In this document: piece after piece, positions 25,058-34,154 of the stretch
Numbering within the stretch: position 1 is the first letter of the stretch
Layout of the letters: each line of letters begins with the position of its first letter
NCBI GenBank assembly: GCA_017552715.1
Contig: JAFZOW010000052.1
Location: 1 to 39,009 of the forward strand
Direction: 5' to 3'
Source of the DNA: Lachnospiraceae bacterium
GTDB lineage: Bacteria; Bacillota; Clostridia; Lachnospirales; Lachnospiraceae
DNA: 39,009 nt
Notes under the pieces: generated by a model
The model's database searches: none
The model's input: only the letters and a program-made list of their open reading frames with translations
Told to the model about the DNA's origin: nothing
Made by a program: the position numbers and the translations under genes

Positions 25058-28000
25058 CTAAAAATCCGAATCCTTTTCGTTGACGCTCATATGATGGGTA
25101 CCGGCTACTACCAGCAGCTGGTCCTTTGCCACGCCCAGCGCCATGGGTTCGCCCACACGCATCACGATCCCCACGGTGGTCTCGATGAGTCGCAGGGTAG
25201 CATCTTCCTTCATGCTCCCCATGGCTACGGCCCGGTTACCTTCCACCAGTATGTCCAGATTGGACTTGGATACGGAGATATCCGGCTTCCCGCCTTCGCA
25301 GCCCAGCATATAAAGGGTACGTCCGTTACCCTTCAGATGAATGCTGGCACAGTCGACCCTTATGCTGCCGCCGGTCTCTTCCGCATTGCCGATGGCGATG
25401 ACCGTGCTGCCGCTGCCCACGATCTCCATGGACACATCCCGGATCTCGATATTCTGACGGCCGTGAAAGGCTCCTACGGCCATACCGTGGGCACTACGCA
25501 CCTCGATATTCACATCCGCTTCCGTAATGGAAATGGGTACTTCTCCCTTATAGCTGCCGATACATACGCATTCGGTACCGGCCATGATCAGATCCAGGCG
25601 GCCGGAGGAGATACGTATACCGTCACCGGACTGGCAGCGTCCGCCGCCTATGCCCACACAGTGATTCCCTTCGGCATTCAGCGCCAGTATACCCGTCATG
25701 GCACATTCGATATGCCCGAAGGTGGCATCATAAGCCGCACCGAGGCAGTATGCATCGGAAAGCACCGGCGTGATGGACAGGTTCCCGTCCCCTTCCAGCC
25801 GCAGGGATGAATCCTCTGGCACATGGATGCCGTTGCCTTCCAGTTCGTTATTGCCTTCCAGGATCAGCGTAAGGCTGGCCCCGCGTCCGATATCGATGCA
25901 GGGGAAGTGATCGTTATCTCCCAGCCGCACATTGCTGATGCGCAGCGTACAGTTGCAGTTTTCCTTGATCTTGATGTTCAGGCCCGCCATAAAATCGGGA
26001 TTCCCGTGAAGGGTCAGCTCCGGCTGGGACAGGATGATGGAGGTATAACGCTCCATGGCCAGATGCATCAGGAAGAGCTCCTTCTCCCGGTTCACCAGAT
26101 AAACCTTCTTCCGCAGATCGTGGGCGCCTTCAAAGTTGGCCCGGACGATCTCGTCGCGGATGGTGGAAGAAATGGTCTGGCTCAGCGCAAAGCCGGGACG
26201 GGCAGTGTAATAACCCTGCACAAAATCTACGCCCATACGTACCACGGCCGAAAGTTCGCGGCTGGTCTCCACCCCTTCCGCCAGGGCCTGGAAGCCGTTA
26301 TCATGGGCAAATTCGATGATGGTCTTAACAAAATGCTGTTTCTTGGGATCTTCCTGCACGTTCTCGATGAGGGTGCGGTCGATCTTCACATAATTGGGAA
26401 GGAACTTCAGCAGATTGGACATATTGGAATAGCCCGTGCCGAAATCGTCCACGGCCACTTCAAAATGATCCGCCGTGCTGCGGGCCCGGAGTATATCCGC
26501 CGTGCAGCTTTCGAATTCCGTCTCCTCGGTGATCTCCACCACCAGATGGGAGAAGAGATGCCCGTAGCGCTGCTTCAGTTTCCCGTAATCCTCATCCGTA
26601 AGATAATGTCCGGGGATGGAATTGATGAAGATCTTCTTATCTTCCAGATCCTCTTTAAAATGATCCACCTGCCGCAGCACATTGCTGAAGGTGGACAGCT
26701 CGATCTCGTAGAGGCGCTCGTCCATGCCCGCATACTTCAATATGGTAAGGGGCGAAAGCTTGGGCTCCTGCTGGGTGCGCATCAGCGCCTCGTAAGCCAC
26801 CACCTCGCCGGTACGGGCGGATACGATGGGCTGGAAGGCATACAGGAAGGCGTTTTCGTCCATGATATCCCGGACCACGCCGTGTTCCTGCAAATCATCA
26901 TTATCGCTGGCAAGCAGGCCGCTTCCCCTGCGGGAGGAACGACTGTCCTTGAGCAGACGTTTCTTGGTAAAGGCCTCGTCCAGTATGTCCTCCACCCCGG
27001 TCTTGGCATTGGGGGTGATGGTAAGGCAGCTGATATTGGCCTCCAGGGTATATTCCTTGCCGGAGATGTGATTATAGGTCTGGACACGGTTCTTCACGTG
27101 GTCCGAGAATTCCTCGCTCACATCCTTCATATCGTCCGCCGGCATCAATACGATGAATTCGTCCGAACCCAGACGGGCCGCCAGCATTCCGGGACGCAGG
27201 CTGTCCAGAAGGATCTGGGCCAGCATCTGTATGGCGATATCCCCCTCCAGATGACCGTAGATCTCGTTGATGTTCCCCAGGCGGTCCAGATCCACGCAGA
27301 CCGTGCAGATGCGCTGTCCGGTGACAAGAGCATGGGAAAGGAGCTCCTTGGCCTCCCGCATGAAGCCCACGCTGTTGCGCAGCCCGGTGAGCACATCCGT
27401 CTCCTGCAGGCGCTGCACATTCTCGTTGGCATTCACCAGTTCGTTATTGGCAAAGGAAAGCTTCTTTTCCGTGATATAACGGCTGATCATCAGATCCAGT
27501 ACCACTGCCAGAAGCTCCAGGGCCCTGCACACCTCATCCAGCTCGTGAGAGGAATGGATCAGGTATCCGAAATAGGCCTGACGGCAATGGACGGGAATGA
27601 CTGTGGTAAACTCAAATTCGTCAAGGGTTTCCCTGGCATCGGGGAAGAACTCGCTTAAGGGATAGGTATCCCAGGTAGACGCAGGCTGGCGGGAATCCGC
27701 CAGTACGTAGAATTTTTCATAACTGTTGGGGGCCGGCCCCCGGTCCGCAAAGATATCCTGCAGGAAGCTGTCACGCATACAGATAAAGCTGTCCGTAAGA
27801 AGCAGTTCCCCCATGGCCTCGCTGATCTCTTCCACATGATCCGCAGCCAGGAATTTTTCCGAAACCCCGAAAAGCTTCCCCATAGTCACATCGATCAGGT
27901 GGGAGGAACGCAGCTTCCATTCCTTCGCTTCTTTCGTGATCTTTTCCTGTACAGGCAGATCATCCAGCACCCTAAGGGGGATATCCAGCTCTTTAAGCCT

Positions 28001-28249
28001 TCCCCGCAGGGCCGAAAGAAAGACCAGATCGATGGTATCGTCCGGTACCACCAGCACCTCATCCGCATACTGTTTTTCCAGGAAATAGAGAAAATCCGCC
28101 CGGTTCTCCGCACGGATAGCCCGTTTGGCGATGCCTACGGGCAATAGGATGATATGCGCATCCCCGGCGTATTCCTTGCGGATACGGTTCACGAGGCTGT
28201 AAGAAGCCTCCTCGATGATACTTCCCACGATCAAAGCGATAGTTTTCAT
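25058..28249 (-). CDS. c-di-GMP phosphodiesterase: degenerate GGDEF + EAL + beta-helix-like C-terminal domain
   Basis: A 1063-residue cytoplasmic protein. Residues 1-100 form an alternating beta/alpha region, perhaps related to periplasmic-binding-like sensors, and a GAF-like region follows (about 110-270). The GGDEF domain (about 285-440) has Gly361-Ser-Asp363-Glu-Phe: the second Gly is Ser, so cyclase activity is doubtful. The EAL domain (about 465-715) looks active: EALMR (Glu487-Arg491), DDFGTGYS, VKIDR, AEGVE and QGYY motifs. Residues about 760-1055 are repeated short beta-strands with Gly/Asn turns, like a right-handed beta-helix of the Cthe_2159 carbohydrate-binding kind. No signal peptide or TM helix is visible. 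The start has no Shine-Dalgarno. It lies 98 bases downstream of the HD-GYP gene. Confidence 0.88.
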   Translation of the reverse strand: MKTIALIVGSIIEEASYSLVNRIRKEYAGDAHIILLPVGIAKRAIRAENRADFLYFLEKQYADEVLVVPDDTIDLVFLSALRGRLKELDIPLRVLDDLPVQEKITKEAKEWKLRSSHLIDVTMGKLFGVSEKFLAADHVEEISEAMGELLLTDSFICMRDSFLQDIFADRGPAPNSYEKFYVLADSRQPASTWDTYPLSEFFPDARETLDEFEFTTVIPVHCRQAYFGYLIHSSHELDEVCRALELLAVVLDLMISRYITEKKLSFANNELVNANENVQRLQETDVLTGLRNSVGFMREAKELLSHALVTGQRICTVCVDLDRLGNINEIYGHLEGDIAIQMLAQILLDSLRPGMLAARLGSDEFIVLMPADDMKDVSEEFSDHVKNRVQTYNHISGKEYTLEANISCLTITPNAKTGVEDILDEAFTKKRLLKDSRSSRRGSGLLASDNDDLQEHGVVRDIMDENAFLYAFQPIVSARTGEVVAYEALMRTQQEPKLSPLTILKYAGMDERLYEIELSTFSNVLRQVDHFKEDLEDKKIFINSIPGHYLTDEDYGKLKQRYGHLFSHLVVEITEETEFESCTADILRARSTADHFEVAVDDFGTGYSNMSNLLKFLPNYVKIDRTLIENVQEDPKKQHFVKTIIEFAHDNGFQALAEGVETSRELSAVVRMGVDFVQGYYTARPGFALSQTISSTIRDEIVRANFEGAHDLRKKVYLVNREKELFLMHLAMERYTSIILSQPELTLHGNPDFMAGLNIKIKENCNCTLRISNVRLGDNDHFPCIDIGRGASLTLILEGNNELEGNGIHVPEDSSLRLEGDGNLSITPVLSDAYCLGAAYDATFGHIECAMTGILALNAEGNHCVGIGGGRCQSGDGIRISSGRLDLIMAGTECVCIGSYKGEVPISITEADVNIEVRSAHGMAVGAFHGRQNIEIRDVSMEIVGSGSTVIAIGNAEETGGSIRVDCASIHLKGNGRTLYMLGCEGGKPDISVSKSNLDILVEGNRAVAMGSMKEDATLRLIETTVGIVMRVGEPMALGVAKDQLLVVAGTHHMSVNEKDSDF

Positions 28250-28256
28250 AAAGGAC

Positions 28257-28286
28257 AGTATATCACAACAGCGGGAAATGTGACAG
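28257..28286 (-). promoter_or_regulatory. Extended -10 promoter of the EAL gene, candidate leaderless
   Basis: On the minus strand, TATACT (28257-28262) is preceded by TG-A, an extended -10. CTGTCA (28281-28286) lies 18 bases further up as a partial -35. Seven bases separate the -10 box from the ATG, with no ribosome-binding site. Confidence 0.7.
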
Positions 28287-28347
28287 TTTTTTTCTATTAA
28301 TTCATAACGTTTTTATGAGCGTTCGCGACAGCCCGTCCCCGCAGATG

Positions 28348-30579
28348 TCAGGGATACTTTACATGTATGTCCGTAATGGCGATCTGGTCGCCGGTGATGG
28401 AAGCATAGCGCGGCTTGTTTATGCCGTTGATGATCACGGTGCTGCGGACAGCAATGCCCGCATTCTCGGTGATGACCGTGATCTTATCCTCTTCCACCTT
28501 AAAGCTGACCGTTGCATCAAAGCCCTGCCGGTTGAATTCCTTCCAGGCATCCCAGCCTTCAAAGCTTTCTCTCGTGGTAACGCTCAGCTTCAGGTCGCAG
28601 TCCGGATCGCACTGCCAGCCTTCCCCGTCAAAACGAACAAAAGCCAGGTCACGGTAATTCTCACCGTTCACCTTCCCGTCATCGGAACTGAAAACATCCA
28701 CAAAAGGACAGTGCCATACCAGCCTTGCTGTGGGAAGGCTCATGGCATGGAAGCTTATGGCGAGCCCGTCCTTTATCTCCACCCCATCCGAGGCATCGGA
28801 ACGGTAGCCGTCGATCTGCACATTGGGCACATCCCCCACCGGGCCTTTGATATAGCTGATCTCCTCGGCGATCCGGGGGATATAATCCTGCGGGCATTCC
28901 TCCTCCGCCTTTTCGCTGCTCACATCGCTTATACGGCAATGCTCTCCCGTAAGGGCGATATAGGCGTATCTGGAGCAGTCCGGGAGGGCGATGATGACCT
29001 CTATGGTCTGCTTCTTCCCGACGATACGGAGCATGGCATGATCTTTGATCTTTACGGCTTCGATCCTGTATTCCCCGTCCTTTTCGATCTCGGAGGAAGG
29101 AGTCTTGGTCACCTCCGCCCGGATCTTTCTGGCGCCGCCGGTATGGGTCCGTCCGTCGAGCCAGATCTCTCCGTACTCATAATAGTTCAGATCCTTTATC
29201 TCCTTTTCCCCCTCATGCACATAGCCGTCCAGGGAATCAAAGATGATCAGGGAGGGAACGGATGCCGCACCAGCTGCTTTTCCGTAGGGACTTATCTTCA
29301 TCCGCACCGTCATCATGCAGGAGCCCATCAGTATGCCTTCCGAGATCTCACTCCTGTATTCATCGATGAGCAGCTCGTTCTTTCCGTCCAGATCCAGTGC
29401 CTCTCCCCGCTCACTCATCTCATACTCCGTATCCACATCAATGAGGTGAAGCATCAGCCGGGCGTACACGGGATCGAACTGTGTCCCCGTCCCCTTGACG
29501 ATCTCTTCCCGCACGATCTGCTGGGGGATGGGATCACGGTAGCTCCTCTTGGAGGACATGGCATCATAGGCATCCGCCACGGAGATGATGCGTGCCAGCT
29601 CGGGGATATCGCTCCCTTTCAGTCCGTAAGGATAGCCCTTTCCGTCATAGCGCTCATGATGCCCCTGGGCGCCTATGCTCAGATAGGGGAATTCCGTTAT
29701 GCTCTGCAGGATCTGGGCCCCGAAGGCCGGATGCTGTTTTATGGTGGCGTACTCCTCTTTGGTGAGCTTGCCGTTCTTGGTGATGATGCTCTCGGGTATG
29801 CCGATCTTTCCCACGTCATGGAGCAGGGCTGCATAATAGACCTCTTCGCATTCCCGCTGGCTCTTGGAATTTGCCTCCGCAAGCTTTCGGGAATACTCGG
29901 CAACCCTGGCGGAATGACCGCGGGTATACTCGTCTTTTGCATCGATGGCGTTTACCAGCGCCACCGCCGTCTGTTCGAACAGCCGCTTGGCATTCCGGAA
30001 TTCTTCCTCCTTGCGCAGAAGGTTGCTGCGGAAGGCAATCAGCACATATACGATAACACTGACGATCAGAAGCCCCGCGAAGGAATCAAAGAAGTTTCCT
30101 CCCCTTGTGTAACGGACGATGTATTCCGGATTGAAGTATCCGAAGATCCAGCAGATCAGGGAAACAAGAGCGTTCAATACCAGCATCACAACCCTGAACC
30201 TGCCCTCGAGTATCATGGAGATATAGAGCGTACCCAGCAGCAGCCATACCGGAGTCCCGCCCTCGGCGCCGCCATTGGTAAAGAACATCCCCGGGAGAAA
30301 CACGAATACCAGGATCAGCGAGATCACGATCCTGGCCCGGGCGATCCTTTTTCTACTTATAGAGAAAATGACATATATGGTAAAGAATACCGCCCCCAGC
30401 AGCGTTGAAAGTGTTGCTATGGGAGGCTCCTTCATGATCAGTCCGCAGGGAATGGCCACAAAGAGGGCGATCAGCACCGCCACGGAAAAAAGTATGAAAG
30501 AGCGGTCTTTTATATCAATGGCGGGATCATAAATGAGTTCGTGGATCCGTTTTCTGAATTTTCTGATCTTTTCCAGCAT
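28348..30579 (-). CDS. Membrane HD-GYP c-di-GMP phosphodiesterase with duplicated beta-rich C-terminus
   Basis: A 743-residue protein, started at 30579 where GGAAGGA precedes the ATG. About six membrane helices (20-175) form an N-terminal sensor. The HD-GYP domain (about 190-370) has His254-Asp255 in LLHDVGKIG, and Gly315-Tyr316-Pro317 in the HHERYDGKGYP motif, as in active c-di-GMP phosphodiesterases. The remaining 370 residues are beta-rich and contain two related repeats. Each ends in an Arg-Tyr-Ala ... Thr-Gly-Glu/Asp ... Ile-Ser/Thr-Asp motif (about 537-555 and 723-740). This tail is probably a ligand-binding or jelly-roll pair; it follows the HD domain, so it should be cytoplasmic. Second c-di-GMP gene in a row. 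Confidence 0.9.
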   Translation of the reverse strand: MLEKIRKFRKRIHELIYDPAIDIKDRSFILFSVAVLIALFVAIPCGLIMKEPPIATLSTLLGAVFFTIYVIFSISRKRIARARIVISLILVFVFLPGMFFTNGGAEGGTPVWLLLGTLYISMILEGRFRVVMLVLNALVSLICWIFGYFNPEYIVRYTRGGNFFDSFAGLLIVSVIVYVLIAFRSNLLRKEEEFRNAKRLFEQTAVALVNAIDAKDEYTRGHSARVAEYSRKLAEANSKSQRECEEVYYAALLHDVGKIGIPESIITKNGKLTKEEYATIKQHPAFGAQILQSITEFPYLSIGAQGHHERYDGKGYPYGLKGSDIPELARIISVADAYDAMSSKRSYRDPIPQQIVREEIVKGTGTQFDPVYARLMLHLIDVDTEYEMSERGEALDLDGKNELLIDEYRSEISEGILMGSCMMTVRMKISPYGKAAGAASVPSLIIFDSLDGYVHEGEKEIKDLNYYEYGEIWLDGRTHTGGARKIRAEVTKTPSSEIEKDGEYRIEAVKIKDHAMLRIVGKKQTIEVIIALPDCSRYAYIALTGEHCRISDVSSEKAEEECPQDYIPRIAEEISYIKGPVGDVPNVQIDGYRSDASDGVEIKDGLAISFHAMSLPTARLVWHCPFVDVFSSDDGKVNGENYRDLAFVRFDGEGWQCDPDCDLKLSVTTRESFEGWDAWKEFNRQGFDATVSFKVEEDKITVITENAGIAVRSTVIINGINKPRYASITGDQIAITDIHVKYP

Positions 30580-30623
30580 ATTTATCCTTCCGCATACGCT
30601 TGACAAAAACAATTTGAACGTTA

Positions 30624-30652
30624 ATCATATCACAACTTATGGATTTTTTCTA
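30624..30652 (-). promoter_or_regulatory. Probable promoter of HD-GYP gene
   Basis: On the minus strand, TAGAAA (30647-30652), a 17-base spacer and TATGAT (30624-30629). The -35 match is four of six. The leader would be about 38 bases with GGAAGGA before the ATG. Confidence 0.55.
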
Positions 30653-30661
30653 TTAAATATG

Positions 30662-30667
30662 TATAAT
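30662..30667 (+). promoter_or_regulatory. Consensus -10 box of the SLC13-like permease gene, candidate leaderless
   Basis: A perfect TATAAT on the plus strand ends 9 bases before the ATG at 30677. No ribosome-binding site lies between them, so the mRNA should have a leader of only a few bases. No good -35 hexamer is seen at 16-18 bases. Confidence 0.6.
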
Positions 30668-30676
30668 AGCTTTGTT

Positions 30677-31804
30677 ATGAAGAGTATATTGAAGTTTTTC
30701 CGAAATGAAACCGTTTTGTGCGTGGCCTTTGTGCTGGCGCTGCTGTCCTGTTTTTTTGTGCAGCCGGACCGGACCTATATCGATTATATCGATTACCGGA
30801 CCTTATGCATCCTCTTGTGCCTGATGATCACCATGGCCGGGCTTCAGAAGCTCCTGCTCTTCCGCCAGATCGGAGAATGCCTTGTGCGGCGGATGTCCTC
30901 CATCCGGGGTGTGGTTGTCATACTCATGTTCCTATGCTTCTTTTCCAGCATGTGGATCACGAACGACGTTGCGCTGATCACCTTTGTATCTTTTTCCATC
31001 ACCACCCTGACCCTGGCAAAGCGGAAGGATCTGTACATACCGGTCATCGTCCTGGATACGGTGGCGGCAAACCTGGGAAGCATGCTCACGCCTCTCGGGA
31101 ATCCGCAGAACCTGTATCTTTATTCCAAGGCGGGTTTAAGCTTCCTCTCCTTCATCGGGATGATGCTGCCCTATACCCTTCTGTCCCTCCTGCTCTTAGT
31201 CATCGCCACCCTGATCTTCGTAAAAAAAGAAGCTCTGGAGGCGCCTGCGAAAAATACCTACCGGCGCAGCCGAAGGGATAAGGCTCTGATGGTCCTGTAT
31301 CTTTTGTATTTCCTGCTTTCCCTTCTGGCCGTCGTGCGGCTCATGGACTACCGTATCGTTTTCTTCCTGATCCTGGGAAGCGTACTGCTCACAGACCGGA
31401 GAGTCCTGCGGAATCCGGATTATTCCTTACTCTTTACCTTCATATTCCTCTTTGTATTTATCGGGAACATGAAACGTATCCCCGCGCTGAACGATCTTTT
31501 GTATGAGCTGATCCGGCAGCGGGAGGTCATGGTATCCGTGATACTGAGCCAGTTCATAAGCAATGTGCCCACGGCGATCCTCTGCTCCGGCTTTACGGAG
31601 CGTATCCCGGAGCTGATCATCGGCACCAATCTCGGCGGCCTGGGTACACTGATCGCTTCCATGGCCAGCCTTATATCTTTCAAACAATACGGCTATGTGG
31701 AGGGTTCCGACAAAAAACGCTATCTGGCCCTCTTTACCGTAATGAATCTGGTATTTCTGGCAATACTCCTGTTGTTTCATTACCTTTTCGCGGTCCGGAT
31801 ATAA
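30677..31804 (+). CDS. SLC13/ArsB-type (ion transporter superfamily) anion permease
   Basis: A 375-residue protein of about ten to eleven membrane helices. The two inverted-repeat signature loops of the SLC13/ArsB/NhaD-like superfamily are visible: SSMWITNDVALITF with PLGNPQNLYL in the first half (about 90-155), and SQFISNVPTAIL with GTNLGGLGTLIAS in the second half (about 290-340). These Asn-containing loops bind anion and sodium in known members. Substrate could be a dicarboxylate, sulfate or arsenite; none of the neighbours decides it. I chose the ATG at 30677, since upstream in-frame starts would be read through the promoter. Divergent from the HD-GYP gene; ends in a strong terminator. 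Confidence 0.83.
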   Translation: MKSILKFFRNETVLCVAFVLALLSCFFVQPDRTYIDYIDYRTLCILLCLMITMAGLQKLLLFRQIGECLVRRMSSIRGVVVILMFLCFFSSMWITNDVALITFVSFSITTLTLAKRKDLYIPVIVLDTVAANLGSMLTPLGNPQNLYLYSKAGLSFLSFIGMMLPYTLLSLLLLVIATLIFVKKEALEAPAKNTYRRSRRDKALMVLYLLYFLLSLLAVVRLMDYRIVFFLILGSVLLTDRRVLRNPDYSLLFTFIFLFVFIGNMKRIPALNDLLYELIRQREVMVSVILSQFISNVPTAILCSGFTERIPELIIGTNLGGLGTLIASMASLISFKQYGYVEGSDKKRYLALFTVMNLVFLAILLLFHYLFAVRI

Positions 31805-31830
31805 AAGGCGCGGGAGAACCGCGCCTTTTT
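31803..31830. terminator. Bidirectional rho-independent terminator
   Basis: An 11-bp perfect stem (AAAAGGCGCGG, 31803-31813, with its complement 31819-31829), a GAGAA loop and a T-run. A-runs on the 5' side give a T-run on the other strand too. It serves both the permease gene and the convergent PfkB gene. Confidence 0.9.
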
Positions 31831-31890
31831 ATATGCAGGCTGCAAAAGTGCAGCATTTACTTTACCATGATCGTGATGGCAGCGGTATAC

Positions 31891-32805
31891 TCACCGTCCG
31901 CGCTTGCCGCTCAGCAGGCGGCTCAGTTCTTCCGGACGCGGGGGATTCAAAGGAAGCGGGAAGCGCGAGATCGCCACAGCCGAGCAGGCCGAGGCAAAGC
32001 GTACAAGCTCCGCATCCGGCATTCCCTTCAGCAGGGCATACACACAGCCCGCCTTAAAGGTATCTCCCGCACCCAGGGTGCTTCGAACTTCCACTTCAAA
32101 GGGCCGCATACGCCGGAATGTTTCGCCCCTTCTTCCGTAGAGCATATCCCCGGCTCCCTGTGTGATGATCGTCAGCCCGCCGGCCTCCTGCTGCATCAGC
32201 TCCATCACGGATTCTGCCGGCATTCCGGGGTAATCATTCGATGTACATTCCTTAGATACCACATTTATGGCGGCATGACGGTGAAGATAGGAATCATGCC
32301 TCGCATCGATGGTCACATAAGGTATCCCGTGACGAAGGCATATCCCGGCCGCCAGATCCGACTCTTCTCTGAAAAAGGGGTCGACCGCTGCCACCCTGCA
32401 GCCCTCCACATCATCATCCTTCGGAACGTTCCACCAGCGCTTCCCACTTGCAAACAGGGTCTGAAAACGCCCCATGGGTGAACGCACCAGTCCGGCAATG
32501 ACCACATAATCCATGACTCCCGGATCGTCCTCCATAAAACGCATCAGGGACAGGTCCACCTTTTTATCGGCGTAAAACGAACGGAGCATGGGCGCGACCT
32601 CCGTGCCGATCCAGGTGCCGTCCAGACGGACGCTCACCCCCAGCGAATCCAGTACCGTGGCCGCCGTTCCGCTCTCACCGCCGGGAAGGAAATACTGCTC
32701 ACCGATCTCGGAATACTCATCCGGCCTGAGAAAGCCATCCTTCAGCAAAAAGGAATGCGTTCCCAGCACCTGTCCGAAAAGATATACATCCGCCGTCTTA
32801 TTCAT
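31891..32805 (-). CDS. PfkB-family carbohydrate (ribokinase-type) kinase
   Basis: A 304-residue sugar kinase of the PfkB/ribokinase family. The substrate motif PGGESGTAATVLDSLG is near residue 38, and the GAGDTF anion-hole and catalytic-Asp motif is near residue 247 within STLGAGDTFKAG. It transfers phosphate from ATP to a sugar or nucleoside; the substrate cannot be fixed. An unusual inserted segment GKRWWNVPKDDD lies mid-protein. I chose ATG at 32805 with GGAG 6 bases upstream; an in-frame TTG four codons earlier is less likely. It lies about 100 bases downstream of the acyltransferase gene on the same strand. Confidence 0.88.
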   Translation of the reverse strand: MNKTADVYLFGQVLGTHSFLLKDGFLRPDEYSEIGEQYFLPGGESGTAATVLDSLGVSVRLDGTWIGTEVAPMLRSFYADKKVDLSLMRFMEDDPGVMDYVVIAGLVRSPMGRFQTLFASGKRWWNVPKDDDVEGCRVAAVDPFFREESDLAAGICLRHGIPYVTIDARHDSYLHRHAAINVVSKECTSNDYPGMPAESVMELMQQEAGGLTIITQGAGDMLYGRRGETFRRMRPFEVEVRSTLGAGDTFKAGCVYALLKGMPDAELVRFASACSAVAISRFPLPLNPPRPEELSRLLSGKRGR

Positions 32806-32905
32806 CTCAGTCTCCAATCTCAGCTGTCTGACAGATCTTCATGCAGATACGGGGCCTGCAGGACCCCATTTATCATTCAAAGCTTACCATTGCCTTTCCC
32901 CTGCG

Positions 32906-34075
32906 TCAACGCAAAGCTGTAGAACTCTTCTCTTCCTTCAGAGGACGGATGAGGACCTTCCACAGATAATGAAAGAGCATGGTGAGGGGGAAGGAACAGG
33001 CCAGCACCACAAGAATGTAGAGCGGCACGTTTCTGATATAATACAGGCTCGGAACTTCCTCAAGAAAATCATAGCCGAAGATCTCGACAAACATCCCGTG
33101 CATCAGATACAGCTCCAGCGTGATCCCGCCGAGGAAAGCAAGGATACGGTTCCCCAGCTTCAGCTTCATGAGCAGCAGGAAATGAAAAGCAACATAGAAA
33201 GCACACAAAAGCCACTGTACGGCGCAGCAGAGCAGACGGTGCGGAACCGTGAGGGGATCGTGACTGTATTCTCCGTAGTATCCCCACCACACATTCATGG
33301 CCAGCTGCGAGATCAGATACATGGCGAAAGTCCCGATCAGGGAAAGCGGCAGGAGAAGGGGATATGCCTTTTTACATACGGCAGTAAGGCGCTGCTCATA
33401 TCTGGCGAAGAGCAGTCCCAGCGGGAAAAGGATGATGCTGTTATACCACCACTCTCCACGCATCCACCAGTCATCCTGATGACCTACAAAAGCACCGAAC
33501 ACCGCATACAGCACGGAAGCGGCAAACACCCAGAAGATTGCGGTCCCATCCCTTTTGCAGAAACGAAAGGCCAGATAAAAGAAGAAGTAAAAGAAGATGA
33601 TGGCCACGATATACCAGCAGTTCATGTTCGCCATATGCAGACCGGAAAGATACCATATCACATCCTTCGCTCCCATCTCTTCCCCCATCAGGGCCCGGAC
33701 GATCAGGTAGATGAATTCCGAAAGATAGAAGGCGATGATCAGGGGCAGGATACGTTTCCGTACAAAGCCCTTCAGATAATCCTCTTTGCTCTTATAGCTC
33801 CTGTACAGCCCCAGGCCGCTGCAGAAAAGGAATACCGAGACCAGCAGATGGCCAACCGGGACAAAGATGTCCAGCCCGTGGACGATATAGCGTGGATCAT
33901 GCCAGGGAGCACAGGTCTTCTGCGCCATATGGTGAAGCGGGATCAGAAAGGCCTGAACCCCGAGAAGTATCCTGGTCTGTTTCAGGGAAGTATAATCCTC
34001 ATTCCATTCCCCTCGTTTGCAGAACTTCGCCCCCCAGAAGATCATCAGGATCAGCAAGATATAAAAAACGAGCAT
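32906..34075 (-). CDS. Membrane acyltransferase (Acyltransferase family 3, OafA/WecH type)
   Basis: A 389-residue protein of about ten helices. An early LGVQAFLIPLHHMAQ helix holds the His pair expected near the active site of family-3 acyltransferases. A FVRKRILPLIIAF motif follows (about 130-142), and a late LELYLMHGMFVEIF helix is typical of the C-terminal end. Such proteins O-acylate envelope sugars such as cell-wall or exopolysaccharide residues, using acyl-CoA from the cytoplasm. AAAGGGGGAG precedes the ATG. Divergent from the XRE-regulator gene, with which it shares a 220-base control region. Confidence 0.82.
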   Translation of the reverse strand: MLVFYILLILMIFWGAKFCKRGEWNEDYTSLKQTRILLGVQAFLIPLHHMAQKTCAPWHDPRYIVHGLDIFVPVGHLLVSVFLFCSGLGLYRSYKSKEDYLKGFVRKRILPLIIAFYLSEFIYLIVRALMGEEMGAKDVIWYLSGLHMANMNCWYIVAIIFFYFFFYLAFRFCKRDGTAIFWVFAASVLYAVFGAFVGHQDDWWMRGEWWYNSIILFPLGLLFARYEQRLTAVCKKAYPLLLPLSLIGTFAMYLISQLAMNVWWGYYGEYSHDPLTVPHRLLCCAVQWLLCAFYVAFHFLLLMKLKLGNRILAFLGGITLELYLMHGMFVEIFGYDFLEEVPSLYYIRNVPLYILVVLACSFPLTMLFHYLWKVLIRPLKEEKSSTALR

Positions 34076-34154
34076 GACTCCCCCTTTAGCTTTCCCGTAA
34101 TTACCGCTGCTTTGATCGTATACAAAAGATCAGATATGCATGTCCCTGAAGACA

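Noticed and set aside
28315-30408. Long open frame on the plus strand, opposite the HD-GYP gene (similar frames at 25823-27658, 3687-5078 and 16786-18144).
   Set aside because: These lie antisense to well-supported genes, lack domains or ribosome-binding sites, and reflect the codon bias of the true strand.
30533-30676. Upstream extension of the SLC13-like permease gene.
   Set aside because: It covers the divergent promoter region including a perfect TATAAT and overlaps the HD-GYP coding start; the extension looks non-protein-like.
32851-32867. GGGG...CCCC hairpin between the acyltransferase and PfkB genes.
   Set aside because: No T-run on either strand; may be chance in GC-rich spacer.
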